A stretch of 64,000 nucleotides of DNA, taken from the NCBI RefSeq assembly GCF_014647915.1, contig NZ_BMQC01000001.1, forward strand, positions 372,001-436,000, read 5' to 3'. This document shows positions 14,476-22,292 of this stretch, one piece after another. The position numbers and the translations under genes were made by a program. Numbering within the stretch: position 1 is the first letter of the stretch; every line of letters starts with the position of its first letter. This stretch comes from Pilimelia terevasa (GTDB taxonomy: Bacteria; Actinomycetota; Actinomycetes; Mycobacteriales; Micromonosporaceae). The notes beneath the pieces are model-generated. The model was not told where the DNA came from. It saw only the letters and a program-made list of their open reading frames with translations, and did no database searches.

Positions 14476-14802
14476 AAAATTGGGGGGCGTCATGAGGATG
14501 GATGAGGAGCAGGGCTGGGCCGGTCCGGGGCGGTCGCCGGTCCGTCCGACTGCCGGCTGACGGACGCGTGGGAGGTCGGTCGAGGTGGTCCGGGACGGGT
14601 GAGGCGCCGGACGGGGATCGCCGGAAACATCGCTTTGGCGCGGGTTCGAGTGTGTCGGTGCTGGCGGCCGGGCGGCGGTGGACGACCGGTGAGCGGTTCA
14701 GCGCCTTCGGTCCGAAGTGGCCGACGACCGACAGCCGCGGCGCGGCCGACCTCGTTCCGCAGGGTGCAGTCGCGAACCCATCCGATGTCGAGGTGCACAC
14801 AC
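14476..14802. other. Gap between divergent NUDIX and LPXTG genes
   Basis: About 330 bases, GC-rich like coding DNA but with no reading frame that has a credible ribosome site plus recognisable protein. It must hold the promoter of the LPXTG gene; I cannot point to clear -35 and -10 boxes. Confidence 0.4.
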
Positions 14803-16305
14803 GTGAGTAGTCAGTCAGGGCGTCGCCGTGCCGGCGCCGTCTCCACCCGGCTCAGCCTGGCGGTCGGCGCCGCCGCGCTCGCGGTCGCGGCCCCCGCGGC
14901 CGCCGCCGCGGCGACCCCGCCGGTCGCCGGAGCCGGGCCGGCCGTCAAGGACCCGGACCTGCACCACCCGGAGCTGGCCGAGGACAGGGGCCTGCGCGGC
15001 GCCCGGGCGGTTCTCGCCGCGCCCGCGCGCGACCTGGACTGCAGCGACGACGGGAGCTGGGTGTTCCGGCTCGACGGCGTCGGCGGGCGGACCGGCGTCC
15101 GGGTGCCGAAGTTCATCGTCGCCAAGTCGCTGCGCGGCCAGCCGGTCGCCGCGGTGCGGGCGGACGAGTGGCAGGGCGTCTACCGGCTACCCGGCGAGGC
15201 GCAGCTCAGCGGCAGAGCCGTGACCTGGGTCGACCCGAAGTGGAGCGCGGGCGGGAACCGCTTCGCCCTGATCGCCGCGCCGTGCGAGGCTCCCACCCTG
15301 ACCGCCGAGGCCGCGCCGACCGTCGTCTCCGCCGGCGGGACAGTCGTGGTCAGCGGCCAGCTCACCGACAAGCGGGGCAGGCCGGTCGCCCGGCACGCCG
15401 TCGCGCTGGGTACGAGCTGCGCCGACCGCTGCCGCCGCGGCGGCCGTCAGGACCGCCGCGGCGACCAGGACGGCGGGTCTGACGGCAAGGGCGGGGCCGC
15501 TCCGGGCAAGAGCGACGGCGTCGACGGGGTGGACGGCCAGGACGGTGCCCGCGTGGCAGAGGCGTCCGGCAAGGCCGGCGCGGGCGGCCGCGGCAGGGGC
15601 GGCCTCGACCAGCGGACCAGGACCGACCGCGAGGGCAGGTTCCGGTTCACGGTCCGGGCCAGGGAGCTGGGCCTGCACGAGCTGACCGTCCGCAGCGCCG
15701 CCGACGCGCCCGAGCCCGGCCGTCGGGGCCTGGCCACCGCGGAGAAGATCCTGCACGCGTGGGCGATCCCGGGTCGCGCCCCGGTCCGCGCCGGGGAGTT
15801 GGCCAGCGCCAAGGGCGACGCGCTGACGGCCGGGCCGAAGGCCACCACCGTCACCGGCGAGGGCTTCCGCCCGGGCAGCGAGGTGGCCGTCCTGCGCTAC
15901 CCGGCCGACAACAAGCTGGTCGCGGCCGCCAGGGCCGACGGCCGGGGCCGGATCTCGGTGGAGGTCGACCTGCCGGCCGAGCTGCGGGGCGACCAGGTGC
16001 TCGTGGCCTTCGGCGAGGACCGCAGGTGCCGCGCCCGGCTGCTGGCGCGCAGGGTGACGGTCCAGGCTCCGGGCCTGCCGGGCGGGGGGAGCGGCGGTGG
16101 CGGCGGCGGTACCGGCGGCGGCGGGCCGACCGACCCGCAGCCGCCCACCACCCCGGTGTCCCAGGTACAGCAGGACGACGCCGGCCTGCCGGTGACCGGC
16201 GGCTCCCTGGCCGGCATCCTCGTCGGCGGCGCCGTGATCGTCGTCGGCGGCGCCCTGCTGCGGGTGCTGGCCCGGCGACGCCGGAGCGCCGACCCGCTCG
16301 CCTGA
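14803..16305 (+). CDS. LPXTG-type surface protein with collagen-like insert
   Basis: 500 residues from a GTG at 14803 behind GAGGTG; an in-frame ATG at 14785 lacks a ribosome site. Signal peptide to about residue 37. The first mature segment has two Cys ('DLDCSDDG', 'IAAPCE'). From residue 165 an Ig/Big-like domain starts ('APTVVSAGGTVVVSGQLTDK') but is interrupted at about residues 205-270 by a Gly/Asp/Arg-rich low-complexity stretch with G-x-x runs ('DGVDGVDGQDG'). A second beta domain follows near 345. A Gly-rich spacer leads to the sorting signal 'LPVTGG' near residue 463, one membrane helix and 'RRRR'. It should be anchored to peptidoglycan by a sortase encoded elsewhere. Confidence 0.75.
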   Translation: MSSQSGRRRAGAVSTRLSLAVGAAALAVAAPAAAAAATPPVAGAGPAVKDPDLHHPELAEDRGLRGARAVLAAPARDLDCSDDGSWVFRLDGVGGRTGVRVPKFIVAKSLRGQPVAAVRADEWQGVYRLPGEAQLSGRAVTWVDPKWSAGGNRFALIAAPCEAPTLTAEAAPTVVSAGGTVVVSGQLTDKRGRPVARHAVALGTSCADRCRRGGRQDRRGDQDGGSDGKGGAAPGKSDGVDGVDGQDGARVAEASGKAGAGGRGRGGLDQRTRTDREGRFRFTVRARELGLHELTVRSAADAPEPGRRGLATAEKILHAWAIPGRAPVRAGELASAKGDALTAGPKATTVTGEGFRPGSEVAVLRYPADNKLVAAARADGRGRISVEVDLPAELRGDQVLVAFGEDRRCRARLLARRVTVQAPGLPGGGSGGGGGGTGGGGPTDPQPPTTPVSQVQQDDAGLPVTGGSLAGILVGGAVIVVGGALLRVLARRRRSADPLA

Positions 16306-16352
16306 GCGGCCCCGCGGCTCTGCGGCCGGCCTGATCGCCGGTCGCGGGCCGC
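16306..16352. terminator. Convergent terminator between LPXTG gene and ppc
   Basis: GCGGCCCCGCG (16306-16316) pairs with CGCGGGCCGC (16343-16352) with one bulged base, starting immediately after the TGA of the LPXTG gene and ending 20 bases before the ppc stop. GC-rich stem, no T-tract. Confidence 0.5.
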
Positions 16353-16372
16353 GGCCGCGCGCTCCCCGGCGC

Positions 16373-19225
16373 TCAGCCGGTGTTGCGCAGGCCCGCCGCG
16401 ATGCCGTTGACCGTGGTGAGCAGGGCGCGTTCCCGCGCGTCGTCGGCGCGGTCGACCGTCCGGTGCTGGCTCAGCAGCGCCACCTGAAGATGGTGCAGCG
16501 GCTCCAGGTAGCTGTCGCGGACCGCCAGGGTCCGCCGCAGCGCCGGCTGCCCGTCGAGCAGGGCCGCCTGGCCGGTGACCGCGAGCACCTCGGCCACCGT
16601 CCGCTCGCACTCGGCGCGGACGGTGTCGAAGACCGGCCACAGCGACGGCGGCGCCAGCGACTCGACGTACCGGCGGGCGATGGTCAGGTCGGTTTTGGCC
16701 AGGGTCATCTCCATGTTGGACAGGAAGGTGCGGAAGAAGCGCCAGTCGGCGTACATCTCCCGCAGGACCGGCCCGAGCCCGGCGGCCCGCGCGGCGGCGA
16801 GCCCGGCCCCGACCCCGAACCAGCCGGGCACCACCTGCCGGGACTGGGTCCAGCCGAACACCCACGGGATCGCCCGCAGCCCGCCCAGCCCCGCGCCCGC
16901 GTCGGGCCGCCGCGCCGGCCGGGAGCCGATGTTCAGGGCGCCCAGCAGCGAGGCCGGCGTCGTCGCCCAGAAGTACGCCGGCAGGTCGGGGTGGTCGACC
17001 AGCGCGCGGTACGCCTCGAAGGAGGCGGCCGCGACGACGTCCATGGCCCCGTCCCAGCGGGCCACCTGCGCCGCCGGGACCGTCGGCTCCCGGTGCAAGA
17101 CCGTGGCCTCCAGCGCGGCGGCCACCGTCAGCTCCAGGTTCTCCCGCGCGAGACCCGGCAGCGTGTACTTGTCGGAGATCACCTCGCCCTGCTCGGTCAG
17201 CTTGATGGCACCGTCGAGCGTCCCGTACGGCTGGGCCAGGATCGCCTCGTGAGTCGGGCCGCCGCCGCGGCCGATCGTGCCGCCCCGCCCGTGGAACAGC
17301 CGCAGCCGCACCCCGTGCCGCGCCGCCGCGCCGCGCAGCGCCCGCTGCGCCCGGTGGATGCCCCACTGCGCGCTGGCGATCCCCGCGTCCTTGTTGGAGT
17401 CGGAGTACCCGAGCATGACCTCCTGCACGTCGCCCCGGGCGGCGACCACGCGCCGGTACGCCGGCACCGACAGCAGCTCGTCCAGCAGCGGACCGGCGGC
17501 GGCCAGCTCGGCCGAGGACTCCAGCAGCGGCACCAGCCCGATCGACGCCCGGCCGGCCGGCGGGTCCACCAGGCCGGCCTCCCGGGCCAGGACCGCCGCC
17601 GCGAGGACGTCGTCGGCGCCGCGCGTCATCGAGACGATGTAGGACTCGACGACGTCGGCCCCGAACCGGCGCTGCGCCTGGCGCACGGCGGTGAACGTGG
17701 CCAGCGTGCGCGCCGGCCCCGCCGGCAGGTCCGGGTCCGCCCCCCACAGCGGCCGGCGCCCGGCCAGCTCCGCGCCCAGCAGCGCGGTGCGCCCCGGCCG
17801 GTCGAGCGCCGCGTAGTCCACCTCGCCGAGCGCGGCGTACCGGTGGGCGAGGACCGCGTGGTGGGCCTCGGCGTGTTCGCGGATGTCCAGGGTGGCCAAA
17901 CCGAGACCGCAGGCGGCCACGGTCCGCAGCGCCGTGGCGACCCGGCCGTCGGCGGCCAGCCGGCCGCCGTGGGCGGCCAGCGACTCCCGGACGAGGGCGA
18001 GGTCGGCGTACAGCGCGGCGGCGTCGGCGTACTCCCGCCCCGGTGCCGGCGCGCGGCCGGCCGCCAGCCGGTCGCGGGTGTGCGCGAGCTTGGCCCGCAC
18101 GGCGCGCAGCTTGAGCCGGTACGGCTCGCTGTCGTAGTTGCGCCGCAGGCGGCCCTCGATCTCCGGCAGCGCCGCGAGGTCCGCGTCCAGGCTGGCCCGC
18201 AGGGCGGGCGTGACCTCGCGGAGCCGGTCGGAGACCGACAGCGCCCCGACCAGGTCGTCCACCAGGTCCTCCGCCGCCTGGAGGCCGTACTCGTGCTGGA
18301 GCAGCAGGACGTCACGGGTGACCTCGGGGGTGACGTACGGGTTGCCGTCGCGGTCCCCGCCGATCCAGCTCCCGAACGTCAGCGGGCGCGCGGTCGCCGG
18401 CAGCGCCACGCCGAGCCCGCCCAGCGCCGCGTGCAGGTCCTCCAGGACCAGGCCGACCGGCCCGCGGGCGAGGTCGCGCAGGTAGTACACCGCGTTGCGC
18501 GCCTCGTCGGTCGGCTCGGGGCGGTGCACGCGCAGTTCGTCGGTGAGCCACAGCAGGTCGATCAGCTCGGCCAGCCGGCCGTCGTCGCGGCGGGCGGTGC
18601 CGGTGAGCGCGGCCTCGGCCGCCTCGGCGTCGAGGTGGTCGGCGACCGCGCGCAGCTTGGTCAGGATCGACCGGCGCGCGGCCTCCGTCGGGTGGGCGGT
18701 GAAGACCGGGCGCACGGCCAGCCGCGCCGCCGCCTCGGCCACCGCCCCGGTCGGCACGCCGGCCGCCGCGATTCTGCTGCCGGCGCGCTCCAGCCAGCCG
18801 CCGCGCGCGGCGCGCGCCCGCCGCAGGGCCCGGGCGCGGTGCGCCTGCTCGGTGATGTTGGCCAGGTGGAAGTACGTGGCGAACGCCCGCGCCAGCAGCG
18901 TGGCGGTGCCGACGTCCACCCCGGCGAGCTTGTGGGCGGCGGCCTCGTCGTCGGCCCGCACCAGCGCCCGCACCTCCTCGACCAGCGTGAGCAGGCCGCG
19001 CCCCTCCTGCCGGGCGAGCGTGTCGCCCAGCAGTTCGCCCAGCCGCCGGATGTCGGCGCGCAGCAGCGCGTCCGCCCGCCCCGCGTCCGCCCCGACCTCG
19101 TCCGCCCCGGCCCCGTCCGCGCCGACCACCCCGACCCTGCCCGCACCGACTGCGTCCGCGCTGGCCGCTTCCGCACCGACCGCTTCCGCGGCGCCGGACC
19201 GCGGCGCCTCCCCACCGTTCCGCAT
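16373..19225 (-). CDS. ppc: Phosphoenolpyruvate carboxylase
   Basis: 950 residues, the normal length for bacterial PEPC plus a ~50-residue N-terminal tail. Catalytic motifs are all present: '[15 protein letters not shown]' near residue 170 (essential His), '[16 protein letters not shown]' near residue 285, '[14 protein letters not shown]' near residue 603, and '[15 protein letters not shown]' near residue 645. The C-terminus ends in the conserved Gly after Asn-Thr. It carboxylates PEP to oxaloacetate to refill the TCA cycle. The N-terminal tail, residues 10-52, is a Gly/Ala/Asp/Val low-complexity run ('[15 protein letters not shown]') unlike the enzyme core; a later start is possible, but no better ribosome site is obvious. 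Confidence 0.95.
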   Translation of the reverse strand: MRNGGEAPRSGAAEAVGAEAASADAVGAGRVGVVGADGAGADEVGADAGRADALLRADIRRLGELLGDTLARQEGRGLLTLVEEVRALVRADDEAAAHKLAGVDVGTATLLARAFATYFHLANITEQAHRARALRRARAARGGWLERAGSRIAAAGVPTGAVAEAAARLAVRPVFTAHPTEAARRSILTKLRAVADHLDAEAAEAALTGTARRDDGRLAELIDLLWLTDELRVHRPEPTDEARNAVYYLRDLARGPVGLVLEDLHAALGGLGVALPATARPLTFGSWIGGDRDGNPYVTPEVTRDVLLLQHEYGLQAAEDLVDDLVGALSVSDRLREVTPALRASLDADLAALPEIEGRLRRNYDSEPYRLKLRAVRAKLAHTRDRLAAGRAPAPGREYADAAALYADLALVRESLAAHGGRLAADGRVATALRTVAACGLGLATLDIREHAEAHHAVLAHRYAALGEVDYAALDRPGRTALLGAELAGRRPLWGADPDLPAGPARTLATFTAVRQAQRRFGADVVESYIVSMTRGADDVLAAAVLAREAGLVDPPAGRASIGLVPLLESSAELAAAGPLLDELLSVPAYRRVVAARGDVQEVMLGYSDSNKDAGIASAQWGIHRAQRALRGAAARHGVRLRLFHGRGGTIGRGGGPTHEAILAQPYGTLDGAIKLTEQGEVISDKYTLPGLARENLELTVAAALEATVLHREPTVPAAQVARWDGAMDVVAAASFEAYRALVDHPDLPAYFWATTPASLLGALNIGSRPARRPDAGAGLGGLRAIPWVFGWTQSRQVVPGWFGVGAGLAAARAAGLGPVLREMYADWRFFRTFLSNMEMTLAKTDLTIARRYVESLAPPSLWPVFDTVRAECERTVAEVLAVTGQAALLDGQPALRRTLAVRDSYLEPLHHLQVALLSQHRTVDRADDARERALLTTVNGIAAGLRNTG

Positions 19226-19270
19226 GACCGCTACATTTCCATGCCCGGCCGCGCTCCGCCCGCACTGCGG

Positions 19271-19303
19271 CGTCGATCACGGTCCGCGCGACCGTGATCG
19301 ACG
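19271..19303. promoter_or_regulatory. Perfect 14-bp inverted repeat in the ppc/DUF4180 divergent promoter
   Basis: CGTCGATCACGGTC (19271-19284) and GACCGTGATCGACG (19290-19303) with a 5-nt spacer, midway between the divergent starts of ppc (19225) and the DUF4180 gene (19358). A wider pair CATTTCC (19234-19240) / GGAAATG (19314-19320) brackets it. The position suits an operator acting on both genes. Confidence 0.5.
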
Positions 19304-19357
19304 GTTTCGGTCGGGAAATGCCTTGCCCCGCGGCCGGGCCGCGACCAAGGTGCAGGA

Positions 19358-19765
19358 ATGAGAGTGGAGCGGTGGGGGACGGAGACGGTCGGGGTCTGGG
19401 ACGGCGCGGTGCTCGACGGGGCCGGCGCGGCCGGTGACCTGGTCGGCGCCGCGTTCAGCGTCGGCGTGGAGTGGGTGGTGCTGCCGGTCGCGCGGCTGGG
19501 CGCCGACTTCTTCGCGCTGCGCACCGGCGTGGCCGGCGAGATCGTGCAGAAGTGCGCCAACTACCGGCTGCGCCTGCTGGTCGTCGGCGACATCTCCGCG
19601 CACACCGCGGCCAGCGGCGCGCTGCGCGACTTCGTCCGCGAGGCCAACCGCGGCCGGCACGTGTGGTTCGCCGACACGGCCGCCGACGCCGTCGCGCGGC
19701 TCGGGGGTACGCCGTCCCGGCGGCCCGGGGGAAAGGCCGGTGCGGCGGCGCCGGGCGATGACTAG
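19358..19765 (+). CDS. DUF4180 domain protein
   Basis: 135 residues from ATG 19358. The family core is visible: 'WVVLPVARLGADFFALRTG' near residue 39, 'AGEIVQKCANYRLRLLVVGD' near residue 60 and 'ALRDFVREANRGRHVWFAD' near residue 88. DUF4180 proteins are small cytoplasmic alpha/beta proteins of unknown biochemical role. It is followed after 9 bases by the S66 peptidase gene and probably shares its transcript. Divergent from ppc. Confidence 0.75.
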   Translation: MRVERWGTETVGVWDGAVLDGAGAAGDLVGAAFSVGVEWVVLPVARLGADFFALRTGVAGEIVQKCANYRLRLLVVGDISAHTAASGALRDFVREANRGRHVWFADTAADAVARLGGTPSRRPGGKAGAAAPGDD

Positions 19766-19774
19766 CGTGGGGCG

Positions 19775-20794
19775 ATGACCACACCCAGCAAGGTGGCGCC
19801 CGGGGACCGCGTGGCGGTCGTGTCCCCGTCCGCGGCGCTCGCCGGAACCTTCCCGCACGTGTACGAGCGCGGCCTGCGGGTCCTGCGCGAGGACCTGGGA
19901 CTCGTCCCCGTGGAGTACCCGACCACCCGGGCCGGCGGTACCCCCGCGGAGCGCGCGGCGGACCTGATGGCGGCGTTCGCCGACGACTCGGTCGCCGCCG
20001 TCATGGCCACCGTCGGCGGCGAGGACCTGATCACGGTGCTGCCGTACCTGGACGACAAGGTCCTGGCCGCCAACCCCAAGCCCTTCTTCGGGTACTCCGA
20101 CAACACCTGCCTCCTGCAGCACCTGCACGGGCTCGGGGTGGCCGGCTGGTACGGCGGGTCCGTCATGGCCCACCTCGGGCGGGTCGGCGGCCCGCACCCG
20201 TACTCGATGCGCTGGCTGCGCACCGCCCTGTCCGAGTCCGGGTGGCGGACGCTGGAGCCGCCGGCCGAGTTCACCGACGAGGACGCCCCCTGGCACGAGC
20301 CCGCGGCGGTGCCCCCGCCGGTGCGCCCGGCGACCCCCTGGCGGTGGGCGGGCGCGGCCGCCGGGCCGGTGGAGGGGCCGACCTGGGGCGGCTGCGTCGA
20401 GGTCGTGGCGTGGCTGCTGATGGCGGGCCGGGTGCCGGAGCTGCCCGACGGCGCGGTCCTGCTGCTGGAGACCTCGGAGGAGCTGGTCCCCGCGCGCGAG
20501 GTGTACCGGATCATGCGCTCCATGGGCGAGCGCGGACTGCTCCAGCGGTGCGACGCCCTGCTGATGGGGCGTCCGAAGGCGTGGAGTGTCCACGACCGCC
20601 GGGCGATGCCGCAGCGGCACGAGTACGTCGCCGCACAGCACGCGGCGGTCCTGCGGGCGATGGGCGAGTACGCGCCGTCGTCGGCGGTCGTCCTCGACGT
20701 GGACTTCGGACACACCAGTCCGCAGCTCGTGCTGCCCTACGGCGGGGCGGTGCGGGTCGACCCCGCGGCCCGCACCGTCAGCGCCCGCTACTGA
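19775..20794 (+). CDS. S66-family LD-carboxypeptidase / MccF-like serine peptidase
   Basis: 339 residues, usual for the family. 'KPFFGYSDNTCLLQHLHGLG' near residue 104 carries the nucleophile Ser in the G-Y-S-D elbow. 'GPTWGGCVEVVAWLLMAGRV' near residue 200 and 'LLLETSEELVPAREVYRIMR' near residue 227 (catalytic Glu) complete the MccF-like layout, and the second-half His is in 'DFGHTSPQLVLPYGG' near residue 311. LD-carboxypeptidases trim murein tetrapeptides; MccF-like members also cleave acyl-sulfamoyl nucleotides and give immunity to microcin C-like compounds. Sequence alone does not decide between these. Transcribed with the DUF4180 gene. Confidence 0.85.
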   Translation: MTTPSKVAPGDRVAVVSPSAALAGTFPHVYERGLRVLREDLGLVPVEYPTTRAGGTPAERAADLMAAFADDSVAAVMATVGGEDLITVLPYLDDKVLAANPKPFFGYSDNTCLLQHLHGLGVAGWYGGSVMAHLGRVGGPHPYSMRWLRTALSESGWRTLEPPAEFTDEDAPWHEPAAVPPPVRPATPWRWAGAAAGPVEGPTWGGCVEVVAWLLMAGRVPELPDGAVLLLETSEELVPAREVYRIMRSMGERGLLQRCDALLMGRPKAWSVHDRRAMPQRHEYVAAQHAAVLRAMGEYAPSSAVVLDVDFGHTSPQLVLPYGGAVRVDPAARTVSARY

Positions 20795-20808
20795 CCGTGC
20801 GCGCGGCG

Positions 20809-20834
20809 GCCCGCCCGGCGGTGGCCGGGTGGGC
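20809..20834. terminator. Terminator-like hairpin
   Basis: GCCCGCCCGGC (20809-20819) pairs with GCCGGGTGGGC (20824-20834) with a single G-T pair, between the convergent ends of the S66 peptidase and hemerythrin genes. Confidence 0.5.
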
Positions 20835-20843
20835 GCGCGGCGG

Positions 20844-21320
20844 TCAGCTCCTGGCCGACTGGAGCGCGAGCGGGTCGGCGGGGGCGTCGGAGCGGGCCTT
20901 GGCCATCTCCTCGCCCAGCTCGACCAGCGCGTTGCGGCCCAGCGCCTTGCGCACCTCGGGGAACCACTCCTGCTCCTCCTCCTGGACGTGGTGCCGCACG
21001 TTCTCCATGAGGACCGCCACCTTGGCGTCGAACGTCTCGTCGCCGGGGTCGAGGGTGCGCACCTCGGAGAGCAGCCAGGCCACCACGTGGTGCTCCTCGA
21101 CGGACTCCAGGACGTGCGCGCCGGTCGCGGGCGCGGCCTCGCGCGCCGCCGGGTAGAAGATCCGCTCCTCGATGTACGCGTGGGTCGTCAGCGCCTCGCA
21201 GATCTGGTCGACCAGCGCCCGCTTCTGCGCGGTGGTCGCCGACTCCCTGCTCTTCTCGTACTCCTTGAACAGCGTCTCGACCTTCTTGTGGTCTTCGCGG
21301 AGCAGGACGATGCCGTCCAT
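20844..21320 (-). CDS. Hemerythrin HHE-domain protein
   Basis: 158 residues from ATG 21318-21320 with GGAGG five bases upstream. Four-helix bundle with iron ligands: 'REDHKKVE' near residue 10, 'THAYIEERIFYPA' near residue 50, 'VEEHHVVAWLL' near residue 75 and 'NVRHHVQEEEQEWFPEV' near residue 110. Such proteins bind a di-iron centre and O2, NO or reactive oxygen in the cytoplasm. Upstream, the divergent SRPBCC gene starts 180 bases away, so the region 21321-21499 must hold both promoters. Confidence 0.88.
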   Translation of the reverse strand: MDGIVLLREDHKKVETLFKEYEKSRESATTAQKRALVDQICEALTTHAYIEERIFYPAAREAAPATGAHVLESVEEHHVVAWLLSEVRTLDPGDETFDAKVAVLMENVRHHVQEEEQEWFPEVRKALGRNALVELGEEMAKARSDAPADPLALQSARS

Positions 21321-21499
21321 GCGGACCTCCGGTTGTCGTGGCGGATGTGACCCCCTCTCCGTTACCCGATCCGCCGCCACCCATGCCCGGCCGCGCGTCG
21401 TGTCGGAGGTTTGTCCCGGAGGTTTGCGGTGGTACCGGCCCGGTAATCGGCTCAGTGACGCCGGTCGGCGTCGGCTGTCGTACAGGAGAGGGGAGCGCC

Positions 21500-21943
21500 G
21501 TGACATCGGTGACGGAGAGTGTGGAGGTGGCGGTCCCGGTGCGGACGGCCTACAACCAGTGGACCCAGTTCGAGGAGTTCCCGGAGTTCATGGCGGGTGT
21601 GGAGGAGGTCCGGCAGCTCTCGGACCGCACCACGCACTGGCGGACGAAGATCGCCGGGGTCGAGCGCGAGTTCGACGCCGAGATCGTGGAGCAGGTGCCG
21701 GACCAGCGGGTGGCCTGGATGGCGCAGGGCGTCACGCACGCCGGGGAGGTGACGTTCGAGCCGCTGGGCGCGGACCGCACCCGGGTGACCGCGAAGATGG
21801 ACTTCGAGCCCGAGGGTGCCGTCGAGCAGGTCGGGGACAAGCTGGGCATGGTCGACCACCGGGTGAAGGCGGACATGGCCCGCTTCAAGGAGTACATCGA
21901 GAAGCGTGGCGCCGCCTCGGGCGCCTGGCGGGGCGAGATCTAG
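21500..21943 (+). CDS. SRPBCC (START-like) cyclase/dehydrase family protein
   Basis: 147 residues from a GTG at 21500 behind AGGAGAGGGGAG. 'VEVAVPVRTAYNQWTQFEEF' near residue 8, 'EEFPEFMAGVEEVRQL' and 'VGDKLGMVDHRVKADMARFK' near residue 115 match the Polyketide_cyc2/SRPBCC group that forms a helix-grip pocket for a hydrophobic ligand. Despite the family name, most single-domain members near stress genes are not polyketide enzymes. No polyketide genes are nearby, so I call only the fold. Confidence 0.82.
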   Translation: MTSVTESVEVAVPVRTAYNQWTQFEEFPEFMAGVEEVRQLSDRTTHWRTKIAGVEREFDAEIVEQVPDQRVAWMAQGVTHAGEVTFEPLGADRTRVTAKMDFEPEGAVEQVGDKLGMVDHRVKADMARFKEYIEKRGAASGAWRGEI

Positions 21944-21960
21944 GTCCGCGCCGCGGGCGC

Positions 21961-21994
21961 GCCGGCGCTCCCCCGAACGACGGGGGGCGCCGGC
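21961..21994 (+). terminator. Strong terminator after the SRPBCC gene
   Basis: GCCGGCGCTCCCCCG pairs with CGGGGGGCGCCGGC (one bulged T) around a 5-6-nt loop, 17 bases after the stop codon. No T-tract. Confidence 0.6.
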
Positions 21995-22292
21995 CGAACC
22001 GCCGTCCACGGACGGGGGAATCCTCAGGTCGTAGCTACTGTTACACACCGATGTCTTGCGATTACTCCGCGGATTGGTGTTCACTGATTCCGGCTCCCCT
22101 GAAGGGGGAACCGGGGAGAATACGGCCCCCACGGGGGACTGCGTGACCTCCTCGGGGGCCAGTGGTGGCTCCATGGTGAGGGGCCTGTACGCCAGCCGGG
22201 TCGTCGGGGCCCCGGCGTGCCGCTCGGGGGCGGACCGCGTGTCGGGGTCCGCCCTTCAGCGTCGCCGCGGCACGTGCCGCCGACCGGCCCGC
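21995..22292. other. Structured gap between convergent genes; possible small RNA
   Basis: After the terminator comes a short AT-richer stretch (22028-22090, with GTTACACACCGATG). A dense set of GC hairpins follows: CTCCCC (22095-22100) with GGGGAG (22114-22119), CCCC-TGAA-GGGG around 22097-22108, and a perfect 9-bp stem GGGCGGACC/GGTCCGCCC (22228-22236, 22246-22254) followed by TT. It could be an independent plus-strand transcript ending at that last hairpin. I did not recognise a known RNA family, and the only small frame (ATG 22051, 31 codons) has no family match I know. Confidence 0.3.
22228..22254. terminator. Terminator-like hairpin before the hypX stop
   Basis: Perfect 9-bp stem GGGCGGACC / GGTCCGCCC with a 9-nt loop, 39 bases beyond the stop of the minus-strand HypX-like gene; usable in either direction. 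Confidence 0.5.

Noticed and set aside
21500-21943. Aromatase/cyclase of a polyketide pathway
   Set aside because: Only the general SRPBCC fold is visible, and there are no polyketide synthase genes in the window.
22080-22160. Riboswitch-like sequence (GGGGGAACCGGGGAGAAT resembling parts of the c-di-AMP/ydaO element)
   Set aside because: Only short fragments resemble the consensus, the later conserved parts are missing, and no plus-strand gene follows that it could control.
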